This document shows positions 26,066 to 33,886 of a stretch of DNA of 57,685 nt, piece after piece. The first letter of the stretch is position 1; every line of letters starts with the position of its first letter. A model generated the notes under the pieces. It searched no databases and was not told the DNA's origin. It worked only from the letters and a program-made list of their open reading frames with translations. The DNA lies in assembly GCA_015231865.1 (NCBI GenBank), contig JADGAU010000004.1, positions 1 to 57,685 of the forward strand. The letters run 5' to 3'. Source of the stretch: Gammaproteobacteria bacterium. GTDB lineage: Bacteria > Pseudomonadota > Gammaproteobacteria > GRL18. A program made the translations under genes and the position numbers.

Positions 26066-27058
26066 TCATTGTAATACATAATCATAAGTCAAATCATATA
26101 TTACTTCACCGACGGTTGGGTCCGTACCCGTGAATTTCAAGTTAAATTGCTTATGTGATTCAGTATCAATTATTGAAGTTGTTGTTATCGTTCCCGATAT
26201 ACCTGTATATTGAGAATTAGCAATTTCTTCAACATCTGCAGCATTTGGAGCAGGTAAATCATTAAAAGTAACTTCTGGAATTGTGGTACTAAATAATGAA
26301 GAAGATATCGAACCTGTCACAGTCAAACTATAATTTCCACTGGGAATTGTTACATCAACAGTTGGATCATCTGAATCTGAGGTTGAATTATCTGACGTGT
26401 CAGTATTATTCGTATTAATAGCAAAATTAAAAGCAATACTCGTTTGATCACTTACGTTTGCAATTGAAACCGTACCGCCACTAAAATCAACTGTAATATT
26501 TAAACTATCTAAGACAGCATCAATTCCTGTTGAGTCCGCATTAAATGCAGTAGCGAAGATGTCATAGGTAGTGCTATCAATACCAGCTACTGTTAAATTT
26601 GATACTAAATTCGCATTGACTATTGCCTTCGCGACTTTAATTTCTGTTGCCGTAATTCCTGTTCCATCCCATGCATCATAAATAGTTGCTAAGTTTTTTC
26701 TATTAGCAGCGGTAAATAAAGCAAGGTTGGTTAATGGTGTAATATTGGCAATCACGCCGGCAGCTTCGGCATATGAATACAAAGTAGTTCCATTGTTTGG
26801 TTCTACTTTAATCATAAAGGGTCCCACCATGCCGTTAACTTCAACTATAAAACTACCATCTGATGCGGTAGCTACAGCATCAGATGGGGAACCATTTTTA
26901 TCTACAACATAAACATAACCATCAATTGGAGCGCCTGTTGCTGCCGTTCCAGATATGGTATCAGATGAGTTTAAATCAGAGTCAGAGTCGAAAATGTCAC
27001 AAGCTGCGAGTGATAGCGTAAAAATTGCCATCAATACTAATTTAAAAAAAATCTTCAT
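26066..27058 (-). CDS. Secreted lipoprotein with carboxypeptidase-like regulatory domain
   Basis: A 330-residue protein with lipobox LAAC (Cys19), a Ser/Asp-rich linker, and an N-terminal beta domain (SGTAATGAPIDGYVYVVD to FMIKVE) of the kind often called a carboxypeptidase regulatory-like fold. ANITPLTNLAL follows, a motif I associate with many Gammaproteobacterial surface lipoproteins. The rest is Thr/Ser/Asp-rich. No catalytic residues seen. It stands alone, convergent with the gsp operon. Role unknown. Confidence 0.6.
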   Translation of the reverse strand: MKIFFKLVLMAIFTLSLAACDIFDSDSDLNSSDTISGTAATGAPIDGYVYVVDKNGSPSDAVATASDGSFIVEVNGMVGPFMIKVEPNNGTTLYSYAEAAGVIANITPLTNLALFTAANRKNLATIYDAWDGTGITATEIKVAKAIVNANLVSNLTVAGIDSTTYDIFATAFNADSTGIDAVLDSLNITVDFSGGTVSIANVSDQTSIAFNFAINTNNTDTSDNSTSDSDDPTVDVTIPSGNYSLTVTGSISSSLFSTTIPEVTFNDLPAPNAADVEEIANSQYTGISGTITTTSIIDTESHKQFNLKFTGTDPTVGEVIYDLTYDYVLQ

Positions 27059-27279
27059 AAAAACTCCTGTAAAATTACTTTAAACCGAAAAAAGACAGGC
27101 AATTATATGGACCAACAAAATAGATTTACAAGTGATTTGTTGCTTAATTTTAGGATTTTATATATCCTACTGTTTTACTTGGTTTTATTGTTATTTCCTT
27201 GTTCCTGGCAAGGGAAAAGGCCTAAAGAATCCTTGCTAAATTTCTAAAAAGCTTGATCTTTTGTGAACTTTTCTATAAA

Positions 27280-27306
27280 TTAGCACTCATAATATGTGAG
27301 TGCTAA
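27280..27306 (+). promoter_or_regulatory. CIRCE element (HrcA operator) upstream of rpoH
   Basis: TTAGCACTC-N9-GAGTGCTAA, a perfect match to the CIRCE consensus, 70 bp before the rpoH start. The palindrome extends outward to ATAAA and TTTAT. CIRCE binds the heat-labile repressor HrcA, so rpoH would be derepressed on heat shock. Elsewhere CIRCE is best known at groESL and dnaK. The rest of the 318-bp gap is AT-rich, with one weak hairpin near 27198-27220. Confidence 0.93.
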
Positions 27307-27350
27307 TTTATAGTTTCACTGTTTTACATTTATAGTTTCACTGTTTTATA
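27307..27350. repeat. 22-bp tandem duplication between CIRCE and rpoH
   Basis: A 22-bp unit (starting TTTATAGTTTCACTG) occurs twice in a row with one mismatch in the last bases. The first copy abuts the right arm of the CIRCE element. It lengthens the leader of rpoH and could affect RNA folding. Confidence 0.9.
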
Positions 27351-27376
27351 GCTACAAAATATAGAGGTTCAACAAA

Positions 27377-28231
27377 ATGGATAATTGGAAACATATGCAA
27401 ATTGCAGTAACAACAGAAAGCCTTTCTGCTTATATTGCTGCGGTGAATGCAATTCCTGTTTTAACAAAAGAAGAAGAAGAAGAGTATGGCAATGCTGTCT
27501 TTGATAACCAGGATGTAGAAGCTGCGCAGCGTCTGGTTATGTCACATCTCCGTTTTGTCGTCCATGTTGCTCGTGGTTATGGTGGTTATGGACTTGCACA
27601 AAGCGACTTAATTCAAGAAGGCAATATTGGCCTGATGAAAGCAGTCAAACGTTTTGATCCAAGTAAAGGTGTTCGTCTCGTTTCTTTTGCCGTACATTGG
27701 ATTAAGGCAGAAATGCACGAATTTATTCTTAAAAACTGGCGTATCGTTAAGGTTGCAACAACAAAAGCACAACGTAAACTATTTTTTAACCTTCGCCGTA
27801 AAAAGAAAGACCTGGGATGGTTTACGGATGCAGAAGTTAAAGCTGTAGCCAGAGATTTAGATGTTTCTACGAAAGATGTTTTGCAAATGGAAGCTCGTTT
27901 GTCGTATCAGGATAATACTTTTGATGCGCCTGTAGACGAAAGTGATGATGATAATATTATTCCTTCCCCTGCAAGCTATCTTGAATCTAGTGAACTTCAA
28001 CCAGAACAGGCACTAATTCAGCAAACTAACTCTACTCGTCATAGTTCTGATCTTAGAATGGCATTAGCAACACTTGATGACCGTAATCGAGATATCATTA
28101 CTAAGCGTTGGTTAAAAGAAGATAAGGTTACATTGCAAGAACTGGCAGCAGAATATGGTGTATCAGCTGAGCGTATTCGTCAGTTAGAAGATAATGCAAT
28201 TAAAAAACTTAAGGGTGTAATGACTGCATAA
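27377..28231 (+). CDS. rpoH: Heat-shock sigma factor sigma-32
   Basis: Alternative sigma factor for heat-shock promoters. Region 2 has [17 protein letters not shown] and [19 protein letters not shown]; the RpoH box QRKLFFNLR is present at about residue 132, and region 4 ends with [18 protein letters not shown]. Length 284 is typical. Its promoter region carries a perfect CIRCE element, so HrcA probably controls it. A rho-independent terminator follows. Confidence 0.97.
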   Translation: MDNWKHMQIAVTTESLSAYIAAVNAIPVLTKEEEEEYGNAVFDNQDVEAAQRLVMSHLRFVVHVARGYGGYGLAQSDLIQEGNIGLMKAVKRFDPSKGVRLVSFAVHWIKAEMHEFILKNWRIVKVATTKAQRKLFFNLRRKKKDLGWFTDAEVKAVARDLDVSTKDVLQMEARLSYQDNTFDAPVDESDDDNIIPSPASYLESSELQPEQALIQQTNSTRHSSDLRMALATLDDRNRDIITKRWLKEDKVTLQELAAEYGVSAERIRQLEDNAIKKLKGVMTA

Positions 28232-28265
28232 GTTATTGTCTAATAATTTAACCTAAATTAAGATT

Positions 28266-28300
28266 TAAAGCCCTGCTTAAATAAACAGTAGGGCTTTTTT
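28266..28300 (+). terminator. Rho-independent terminator of rpoH
   Basis: AAAGCCCT pairs with AGGGCTTT around a loop, followed by T residues. It stands about 35 bp after the rpoH stop codon and just before the next gene. Confidence 0.85.
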
Positions 28301-28308
28301 ATTTATAT

Positions 28309-28830
28309 ATGAATACTTTTAGTGCAGAAAAAATTTCTTTTATCTACGATCACGAACAGGATCGTATCGACTTACTTTTTCATGATGATTTGAAACAACA
28401 AATGATCGGAATACTCACACGAGCCTTATTAAAAAATGTTATCCAGCGTATTCCAGGCTGGTTTACAGAGCTTAATCAGTCTGCTCAAAGCAACGAACAT
28501 AAACAGGCAATAGCTGAGCTTAACTACGCTTCTGCACAGCAGGAAGTTCATGCCGAAAAAGAAAATTTAGAGGTTCAACATAATACCACTAGATTTTTAA
28601 TTAGTTCGCTTAATATTACTAAACCCGTAAATTCTGAGTCACTCATTTTAACTTTTATGGACAGAGCTGAAAGACACCAGGTTAAATTAAGTCTCACTGA
28701 AGCACAATTTCATAAAATCATCTCAACCATGCTACAAACAGGAAAAAACTGGGATTTAACAGCTCCCTGGGATACAACAGATATTTCTGCTGAAACTGCA
28801 GCAATTAATTTATCTAAACATTTGCACTAG
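28309..28830 (+). CDS. Unrecognised 173-residue protein
   Basis: I do not recognise this protein. It has no signal peptide or transmembrane helix and is mostly helical and charged, with a long polar stretch (about residues 54-95) that could be a coiled coil. Its stop codon is directly adjacent to the ATG of the pilin-like gene, so the two are coupled. The ATG follows the rpoH terminator closely. A cytosolic helper for the pilin is possible, but only position suggests it. Confidence 0.6.
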   Translation: MNTFSAEKISFIYDHEQDRIDLLFHDDLKQQMIGILTRALLKNVIQRIPGWFTELNQSAQSNEHKQAIAELNYASAQQEVHAEKENLEVQHNTTRFLISSLNITKPVNSESLILTFMDRAERHQVKLSLTEAQFHKIISTMLQTGKNWDLTAPWDTTDISAETAAINLSKHLH

Positions 28831-29232
28831 ATGAAACCAGGTTTTACCTTAGTTGAAATACTGATTACCTTAGCAATTCTAGGGATCTTGCTAACGATTT
28901 CATATCCAAGTTTACAGTCATTGATACAATCATCCAACCGAAAGGAAGCAATTCTTTTACTGACAAAAATCCAATATCAGCAAGAACAATGGCGAGCAAG
29001 GCATCAAAATTATGCCTCTCTATCAGAATTAAAACAGTCCGTCGTGTCTGAAAATCAATTATACCAATTTCAAATAAAGCTATTAGACAAAGATAATTAT
29101 CGGCTTATTGCCAAACCAGTCAATAAACAAAAAACCGACGCCTGCGGCGCTTATGCGATGGATAAATTTGGACCTGTTGAAAAAACAGATAGTGGAGACG
29201 TTTATGCCAGTTTAGATTGTTGGCAGTTGTAA
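28831..29232 (+). CDS. Type IV pilin (PilE-like)
   Basis: A 133-residue prepilin with a very short leader (MKPG) and cleavage site G|FTLVEILITLAILGIL. The C-terminal domain has a Cys pair (TDACGAY and SLDCWQL) that probably closes the D-region loop. It resembles PilE-like minor pilins more than PilA. pilT and pilU are about 9 kb away. It is coupled to the upstream unknown gene. Confidence 0.82.
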   Translation: MKPGFTLVEILITLAILGILLTISYPSLQSLIQSSNRKEAILLLTKIQYQQEQWRARHQNYASLSELKQSVVSENQLYQFQIKLLDKDNYRLIAKPVNKQKTDACGAYAMDKFGPVEKTDSGDVYASLDCWQL

Positions 29233-29240
29233 AAGATTTA

Positions 29241-29341
29241 GCAGTCAGTAGTCAGTAGTCAGTAGTCAGTAGTCAGTAGTCAGTAGTAATTATTATAATT
29301 TCTAAAATCTGATAACTGACCACTGATAACTGTCAACTGTT
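29241..29341. repeat. Heptamer repeat 5: convergent blocks (GTAGTCA and AACTGNN)
   Basis: The left block (29241-29287) has six GTAGTCA-like units. After 26 bp the right block (29314-29341) has AACTGAC, CACTGAT, AACTGTC and AACTGTT. As in the array near 4261, the two blocks are approximate inverses. The array fills the gap between the convergent pilin and phaB genes and ends 3 bp before the phaB stop codon. Confidence 0.92.
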
Positions 29342-29343
29342 TT

Positions 29344-30084
29344 TTAATGTATAAATAAACCGCCATTAACCGGTAAGTTAGCACCGGTAATATAGGTACT
29401 TTCATCAGCAGCTAAATAAGCAACCGCAGAAGCAATCTCTTCAGGCTGGCCCATACGCTTCATAGGAATACCCGAAACAATCATATCACGTACATCTTCT
29501 CTCATTGCTGCAGTCATTGCAGTTTCTACATATCCTGGTGATATCGTGTTAGCAGTTACACCTTTAGCCGCACCTTCATAGGCTAAGGCCATAGTAAAAC
29601 CATGCATACCTGCTTTCGCAGCAGAGTAATTTGCCTGTCCAAACTGACCACGTTGTCCATTAATTGAAGAAATATTAATCACGCGTCCAAATTTATTTTC
29701 AAGCATGCTATTCCAGATTGGCTGAGTTACGTTATAAACACTGTTTAAGTTCGTATCAATAACATCGCCCCATTGTTGAGCTGTCATTTTTTTAAAGGTT
29801 GTATCGCGAGTAATACCAGCACAATTCACTAAGATATCAACTTTGCCATAAGATTCTAAAATTTCATTCATGACTTTAGCGCTATCTTCAGCATCTGCAA
29901 CATTAGTTAGTTTTACTTCAATATCAGAACCATTTGTTTCCTGCCATTGTTTAATCTCTTCATCCTTCATACTGTAGGCAAGTGCAATAACCTTTGCACC
30001 TTCCTGAGATAAACGTTTACAGATTTCTGTTCCAATTCCACCTGTACCGCCGGTAACAACTGCTACTTTATCTTTTGAACTCAT
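29344..30084 (-). CDS. phaB: Acetoacetyl-CoA reductase
   Basis: Reduces acetoacetyl-CoA to (R)-3-hydroxybutyryl-CoA for PHA synthesis. GGTGGIGTEI is the nucleotide motif, NCAGITRD and the catalytic Ser-Tyr-Lys (ISSINGQ and NYSAAKAG) follow. Length 246 is normal for the short-chain dehydrogenase family, and the GQFGQANYSAAKAG stretch is typical of PhaB. It is downstream of phasin on the same strand. Confidence 0.94.
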   Translation of the reverse strand: MSSKDKVAVVTGGTGGIGTEICKRLSQEGAKVIALAYSMKDEEIKQWQETNGSDIEVKLTNVADAEDSAKVMNEILESYGKVDILVNCAGITRDTTFKKMTAQQWGDVIDTNLNSVYNVTQPIWNSMLENKFGRVINISSINGQRGQFGQANYSAAKAGMHGFTMALAYEGAAKGVTANTISPGYVETAMTAAMREDVRDMIVSGIPMKRMGQPEEIASAVAYLAADESTYITGANLPVNGGLFIH

Positions 30085-30203
30085 AGTTTCCCCTAAATAA
30101 TGTTAATTATAACGATGATGATACATCATTTTACTTTCGAAACATGGGCGAGCTTCCCTAAGTCACCCTTAGTCATTGTGCAAATTATTATATAGATTTT
30201 AAA

Positions 30204-30243
30204 TAAGAAAAGGCCAAATTTTATTGAAAAATCCGGCCTTAAT
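30204..30243 (-). terminator. Terminator downstream of the phasin gene
   Basis: Read on the minus strand, AAGGCC and GGCCTT form a stem extended by T/A pairs, followed by TTCTTATTT. It separates the phasin transcript from phaB, so much of phasin mRNA may end here. Confidence 0.75.
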
Positions 30244-30253
30244 TTTTTACTAA

Positions 30254-30619
30254 TTATGCAGCTGTGGCAGTTTCAAATTGTTGTTTAGCAGTTTCAACAT
30301 TTTTTTCAGCCCATTGACGGTAAGCTTCCGTTGTTTCTTGTGCTAATTCAACAGATTCACGAGTTTTTTCCATCATGTTTTCAGCAAAATCACGGCTTAG
30401 TTCCATCTGAGCGTTCATTTTTTCTTCAATAGTTTTGCTGCTAGTCACTAATTCAGCTTGCTTAGAAGTGTTTTCCAGAACATTGTTAAACATAGCAACT
30501 TGTTTATCCATTAATTGAGCCCAGGCATTCATTTGTAACTCACCTAATTGCTTTAGGCTGTCAAAGCTTTGATTGCCTAATTTTCCAAACATATCTAAAG
30601 TTTCTTGAGTCTTATCCAT
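30254..30619 (-). CDS. phaP: Phasin
   Basis: Amphipathic protein that coats PHA granules. The gene is chosen from ATG 30619 because GGAGATAAGG lies just upstream; a GTG start at 30634 would overlap that site. The protein is helical, rich in Gln, Glu and Ala, with the phasin pattern QETLDMFGKLGNQSFDSLKQLGELQMNAW split over two helices. Length 121 is normal. Two TGC-rich palindromes lie upstream and are likely PhaR targets. Confidence 0.88.
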   Translation of the reverse strand: MDKTQETLDMFGKLGNQSFDSLKQLGELQMNAWAQLMDKQVAMFNNVLENTSKQAELVTSSKTIEEKMNAQMELSRDFAENMMEKTRESVELAQETTEAYRQWAEKNVETAKQQFETATAA

Positions 30620-30663
30620 TGTCCTTATCTCCACTAAAATAAATAAATTTATAAATAATTATT

Positions 30664-30678
30664 TGTTGCAGTGCAGCA
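30664..30678. promoter_or_regulatory. Candidate PhaR operator 1
   Basis: TGTTGCAGTGCAGCA, an imperfect palindrome 45 bp upstream of the phasin start. It resembles the sites near 30711 and 32666, and known PhaR targets are TGC-rich (Paracoccus work, from memory). Confidence 0.6.
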
Positions 30679-30710
30679 TAACGTAGGAAATCATAAATGT
30701 CAACAGTTTT

Positions 30711-30725
30711 TTGTGCAATGCACAA
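30711..30725. promoter_or_regulatory. Candidate PhaR operator 2
   Basis: TTGTGCAATGCACAA, a near-perfect palindrome directly after the end of phaR and in the promoter region of the phasin gene. Same core (TGCA with flanking TTG and CAA) as the other two sites. Confidence 0.65.
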
Positions 30726-30735
30726 TTTTTATTTT

Positions 30736-31209
30736 TTATGACTTCTTTTTGTCGTTTTTAGTCGAAGATGAAAAGCTATTAAAAAAGCCTTTCTGCATAT
30801 CCTGCCAGGCCTTAATATTGTTTTCTGTTAGTTTTGTCATTGCAGCAACCGGATCGCTAACAAAGTTTTCTTTCATGTCTGCTTGTTGCTCAATAAAAGG
30901 TTGTTGTATAAAAAACTGCATACTTTCTTCCATGTATTTTGCAAACATATTTTGAAAGCTAGAACCATAAAAGCGAATAATTTGCTGCAAAAGATTAGAA
31001 CTGAAAATCGGCTCACCTGCCGACTCACTTTCGATAATAATTTGTAATAAAATCGTTCGAGTTAAATCTTCATTACTAGTTGAATCTAAAACTTGTATCG
31101 CTTTGCCGGAGATAATCAACTCTTTCACATCACTCACTGTAATATATTTACTTTGTTCAGTGTCATAAAGACGGCGATTGGGATATTTTTTTATTATGTA
31201 TTCAAGCAT
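30736..31209 (-). CDS. phaR: PHA synthesis repressor PhaR
   Basis: DNA-binding repressor that also binds PHA granules. The N-terminal PHB_acc-type domain has IIKKYPNRRLYDTEQSKYITVSDVKELI; the middle has FGSSFQN-like FYGSSFQNMFAKYMEESM, and the C-terminus is variable. Length 157 is typical. It sits between phasin and phaA; the three similar palindromes around these genes are likely its sites. It would release the promoters when polymer accumulates (known of the family). Confidence 0.93.
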   Translation of the reverse strand: MLEYIIKKYPNRRLYDTEQSKYITVSDVKELIISGKAIQVLDSTSNEDLTRTILLQIIIESESAGEPIFSSNLLQQIIRFYGSSFQNMFAKYMEESMQFFIQQPFIEQQADMKENFVSDPVAAMTKLTENNIKAWQDMQKGFFNSFSSSTKNDKKKS

Positions 31210-31253
31210 GAAGGTTCTTCTGTTTTATTAGTAAGTTAAAGGGCGTGTAGGTT

Positions 31254-31357
31254 AGGGGCCGGAGTCAAAGTACACTGAACTTAAAATTCAATTTATCATC
31301 AATTATAAATATTGTATGCTAAGTATATATCAATAATGGATTGACTCCGACCCCAGA
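31254..31357. repeat. Palindromic element with GGGGYCGGAGTCAA ends
   Basis: The left end GGGGCCGGAGTCAA and the right end TTGACTCCGACCCC are inverse with one mismatch; the inner 75 bp is AT-rich. Ends of this form recur beside REP-associated (RAYT/Y1) transposases in other gammaproteobacteria (from memory). It lies in the gap between phaR and phaA. Confidence 0.75.
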
Positions 31358-31392
31358 GACTTACATCACTCTAAATGGAACATGAGATTAAC

Positions 31393-32577
31393 TTATGAAC
31401 GCTCAACTGCCATTGCGACACCTTGACCACCGCCAATACATAAAGTAGCAAGACCTCGTTTTGAATCATTACGCTTCATTTCATGTAATAGAGTTACTAA
31501 GACACGACAGCCAGATGCACCAATTGGATGACCCAAAGCAATAGAGCCACCATTAACATTGACTTTATCCGTATCCCACCCCATTTCCTGGTTGACACAG
31601 ATTGCCTGGGCAGCAAAAGCTTCATTTGATTCAACACGATCTAAATCATTAACATTCCAACCAGCCTTTTGTAAACATTTTGTAGATGCTGGTATAGGTC
31701 CTGTTCCCATAATACTTGGATCAACCCCCGTAGTTGCAAAGGCAACAATTTCAGCCATTGGCTCTAAACCTAGCTGTTTTGCTTTCTCTTCGCTCATTAC
31801 CATGACTAATGCAGCACCATCATTGATACCAGAAGCATTACCAGCTGTTACTGAACCATCTTTTGAAAATGCGGCACGTAATTTACCTAGGCCTTCTGCT
31901 GTTGTACCTGCACGAGGAAATTCATCTTGCTCAAATGCAATTGGATCACCTTTACGCTGAGGGATATTAACGGTCACAATTTCGTCTTTAAAAATACCAT
32001 TATTGATGGCACTTTCCACACGTTGTTGTGAAGTTGCAGCAAACTTATCTTGTTTATCTCTTGAAATATCATATTTTTGAGCAATATTTTCTGCTGTATT
32101 ACCCATATGATAATCATTAAATGCATCCCATAGACCATCAACAATCATGGTATCAACCATTTTCCAGTCACCCATTTTCTTTCCATCTCTAGAACCCGGG
32201 ACCACATGTGAGGATGCACTCATATTTTCCTGACCACCAGCAATAACAATCTCCGCATCACCACAAATAATTGACTGCATGGCTAAATGAACCGCTCTTA
32301 AACCACTACCACAAACCTGATTAATCGTCATTGCAGGTGTTTCAATTGACAACCCCCCCTTTAGAGCAGATTGTCTGGCAGGATTTTGACCTGAACCTGC
32401 AGTTAATACTTGACCAATGATAACTTCATCAACATCATCAGAAGCAACTTTTGTACGCTCAAGCAGTGATTTAATCAATGTTGCCCCTAATTCCTGGGCT
32501 GAAATGCCAGCCAGGCTGCCCCCAAAACTTCCAATTGCTGTTCTTACAGCATCAACAATGACAACTTTATTAGCCAT
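31393..32577 (-). CDS. phaA: Acetyl-CoA acetyltransferase (beta-ketothiolase)
   Basis: Condenses two acetyl-CoA into acetoacetyl-CoA, the first step to PHB. INQVCGSGLRA carries the acyl Cys (about 89), NGGSIALGHPIGASG the His and CIGGGQG the second Cys. Length 394 is typical. Adjacent to the phaEC genes, from which it diverges; the 152-bp space holds a candidate PhaR operator. Confidence 0.95.
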   Translation of the reverse strand: MANKVVIVDAVRTAIGSFGGSLAGISAQELGATLIKSLLERTKVASDDVDEVIIGQVLTAGSGQNPARQSALKGGLSIETPAMTINQVCGSGLRAVHLAMQSIICGDAEIVIAGGQENMSASSHVVPGSRDGKKMGDWKMVDTMIVDGLWDAFNDYHMGNTAENIAQKYDISRDKQDKFAATSQQRVESAINNGIFKDEIVTVNIPQRKGDPIAFEQDEFPRAGTTAEGLGKLRAAFSKDGSVTAGNASGINDGAALVMVMSEEKAKQLGLEPMAEIVAFATTGVDPSIMGTGPIPASTKCLQKAGWNVNDLDRVESNEAFAAQAICVNQEMGWDTDKVNVNGGSIALGHPIGASGCRVLVTLLHEMKRNDSKRGLATLCIGGGQGVAMAVERS

Positions 32578-32665
32578 TATGTTTATCTCCCTATAACGAA
32601 TTTAAATACATTTTATTTTGTATACATGTCTATTTTGTAAAAAACATCACTATTATTACAAAAAA

Positions 32666-32680
32666 TGTTGCAGCGCACAA
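32666..32680. promoter_or_regulatory. Candidate PhaR operator 3
   Basis: TGTTGCAGCGCACAA lies between divergent phaA and phaE. It combines the left half of the site at 30664 and the right half of the site at 30711, which supports one common binding motif. Confidence 0.62.
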
Positions 32681-32729
32681 ATTTTACTGGTAACTTATCT
32701 ACACATAATCATAAAGGGATGAGGATATT

Positions 32730-33863
32730 ATGACAAGTAACAATTATTGGAATGACGAATGGTCTAATCTGCAAAAGCAGTATTGGCAGCAACTCGGTGA
32801 ATTTAGTCGTAAAGCCATGGGAACTCCTGAACAAACTCAGAACAACTGGATGGGATATGATTGGAATAATGCCATGTCGCAATGGTGGCAAAACATTTCA
32901 TCAGCAATGCCTAATCAAAATAAAGGCTTTATGGAAAAGATATTAGAGCAGGGAAATGCTTTTTACCACATGAATGAAGGTCTATTCAATAATCTTGATA
33001 AAACCAATGACTGGTCAGAAATGCTTAGCAATGTATTTGAAAAAATGCAGTCAGGATTTGCTAATCAGGCAGAACAGGCTTCCGGACAAATAGAAGAAAG
33101 CTTTTCTAAAGTGATGGGCTTCTGGCAATCGCCTATGGAAAACTGGCGTCAATTGGGTAATTCCATTGATATTAATAATCACTTTTTAAAAAATTCAAAC
33201 TTACTGGAAAAAATGCTGGATATGCCTGGTTTAGGTTATACCAGAGAAGATGAAGAACAATATAAACAACTCTTTCAGGCAGGTCTACATTACCAACATT
33301 CAATGATGGAGTATAACCGTATTTTTGCCAATATGGGCACTTTGTCTATCAGTAGAATGAAAGATAAGGTTAAAAAATATACTGAAAATGATAAACAAAT
33401 TGAATCGGGACGGGAGCTTTATAATTTATGGGTCAGTGCTTGTGAAGAAGTCTATTCAGAATTAACAATAACTCCGGAATATGCACGCGTTCATGGAGAA
33501 CTGATTAATTCACAAATGAGTGTGAAGAAAAAATGGGAAGAGATGATCGATCAAAAACTTGGCACCTTTAATATGCCAACGCGTCGTGAAGTTTGCACTT
33601 TACAAACCAGATTACAAGAATCTCGCCGAGAAGTAAGAGCGGTTAAATCAGAATTAAACTGCTTAAAAGATGAGTTTGAGAAGTTAAAATCTGATATGCA
33701 AGCAGTTGCAAGACAAAGCACTTCTTCTGATAGTACATCAGCTAAAACCGCTCCTGCTAATACGACAGCTGTTAAGAAAAAAAGAACTATAACCCAAAAA
33801 GCAACACCTAAAAATACTTCTGCACCTAAAGCAGCGACTAAAACAACAGCAAAAAAAGACTGA
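32730..33863 (+). CDS. phaE: Class III PHA synthase subunit PhaE
   Basis: Non-catalytic partner of PhaC in class III synthases. The protein is helical and Gln/Trp-rich in its first third (NNYWNDEWSNLQKQYWQQLG), with the family core around GLGYTREDEEQYKQLFQAG near residue 167. The last 45 residues are Ala/Thr/Lys-rich, probably disordered. Length 377 is typical. phaC begins 23 bp after the stop codon. Confidence 0.94.
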   Translation: MTSNNYWNDEWSNLQKQYWQQLGEFSRKAMGTPEQTQNNWMGYDWNNAMSQWWQNISSAMPNQNKGFMEKILEQGNAFYHMNEGLFNNLDKTNDWSEMLSNVFEKMQSGFANQAEQASGQIEESFSKVMGFWQSPMENWRQLGNSIDINNHFLKNSNLLEKMLDMPGLGYTREDEEQYKQLFQAGLHYQHSMMEYNRIFANMGTLSISRMKDKVKKYTENDKQIESGRELYNLWVSACEEVYSELTITPEYARVHGELINSQMSVKKKWEEMIDQKLGTFNMPTRREVCTLQTRLQESRREVRAVKSELNCLKDEFEKLKSDMQAVARQSTSSDSTSAKTAPANTTAVKKKRTITQKATPKNTSAPKAATKTTAKKD

Positions 33864-33886
33864 ACAAATAGATAAGGAGAATTTTG

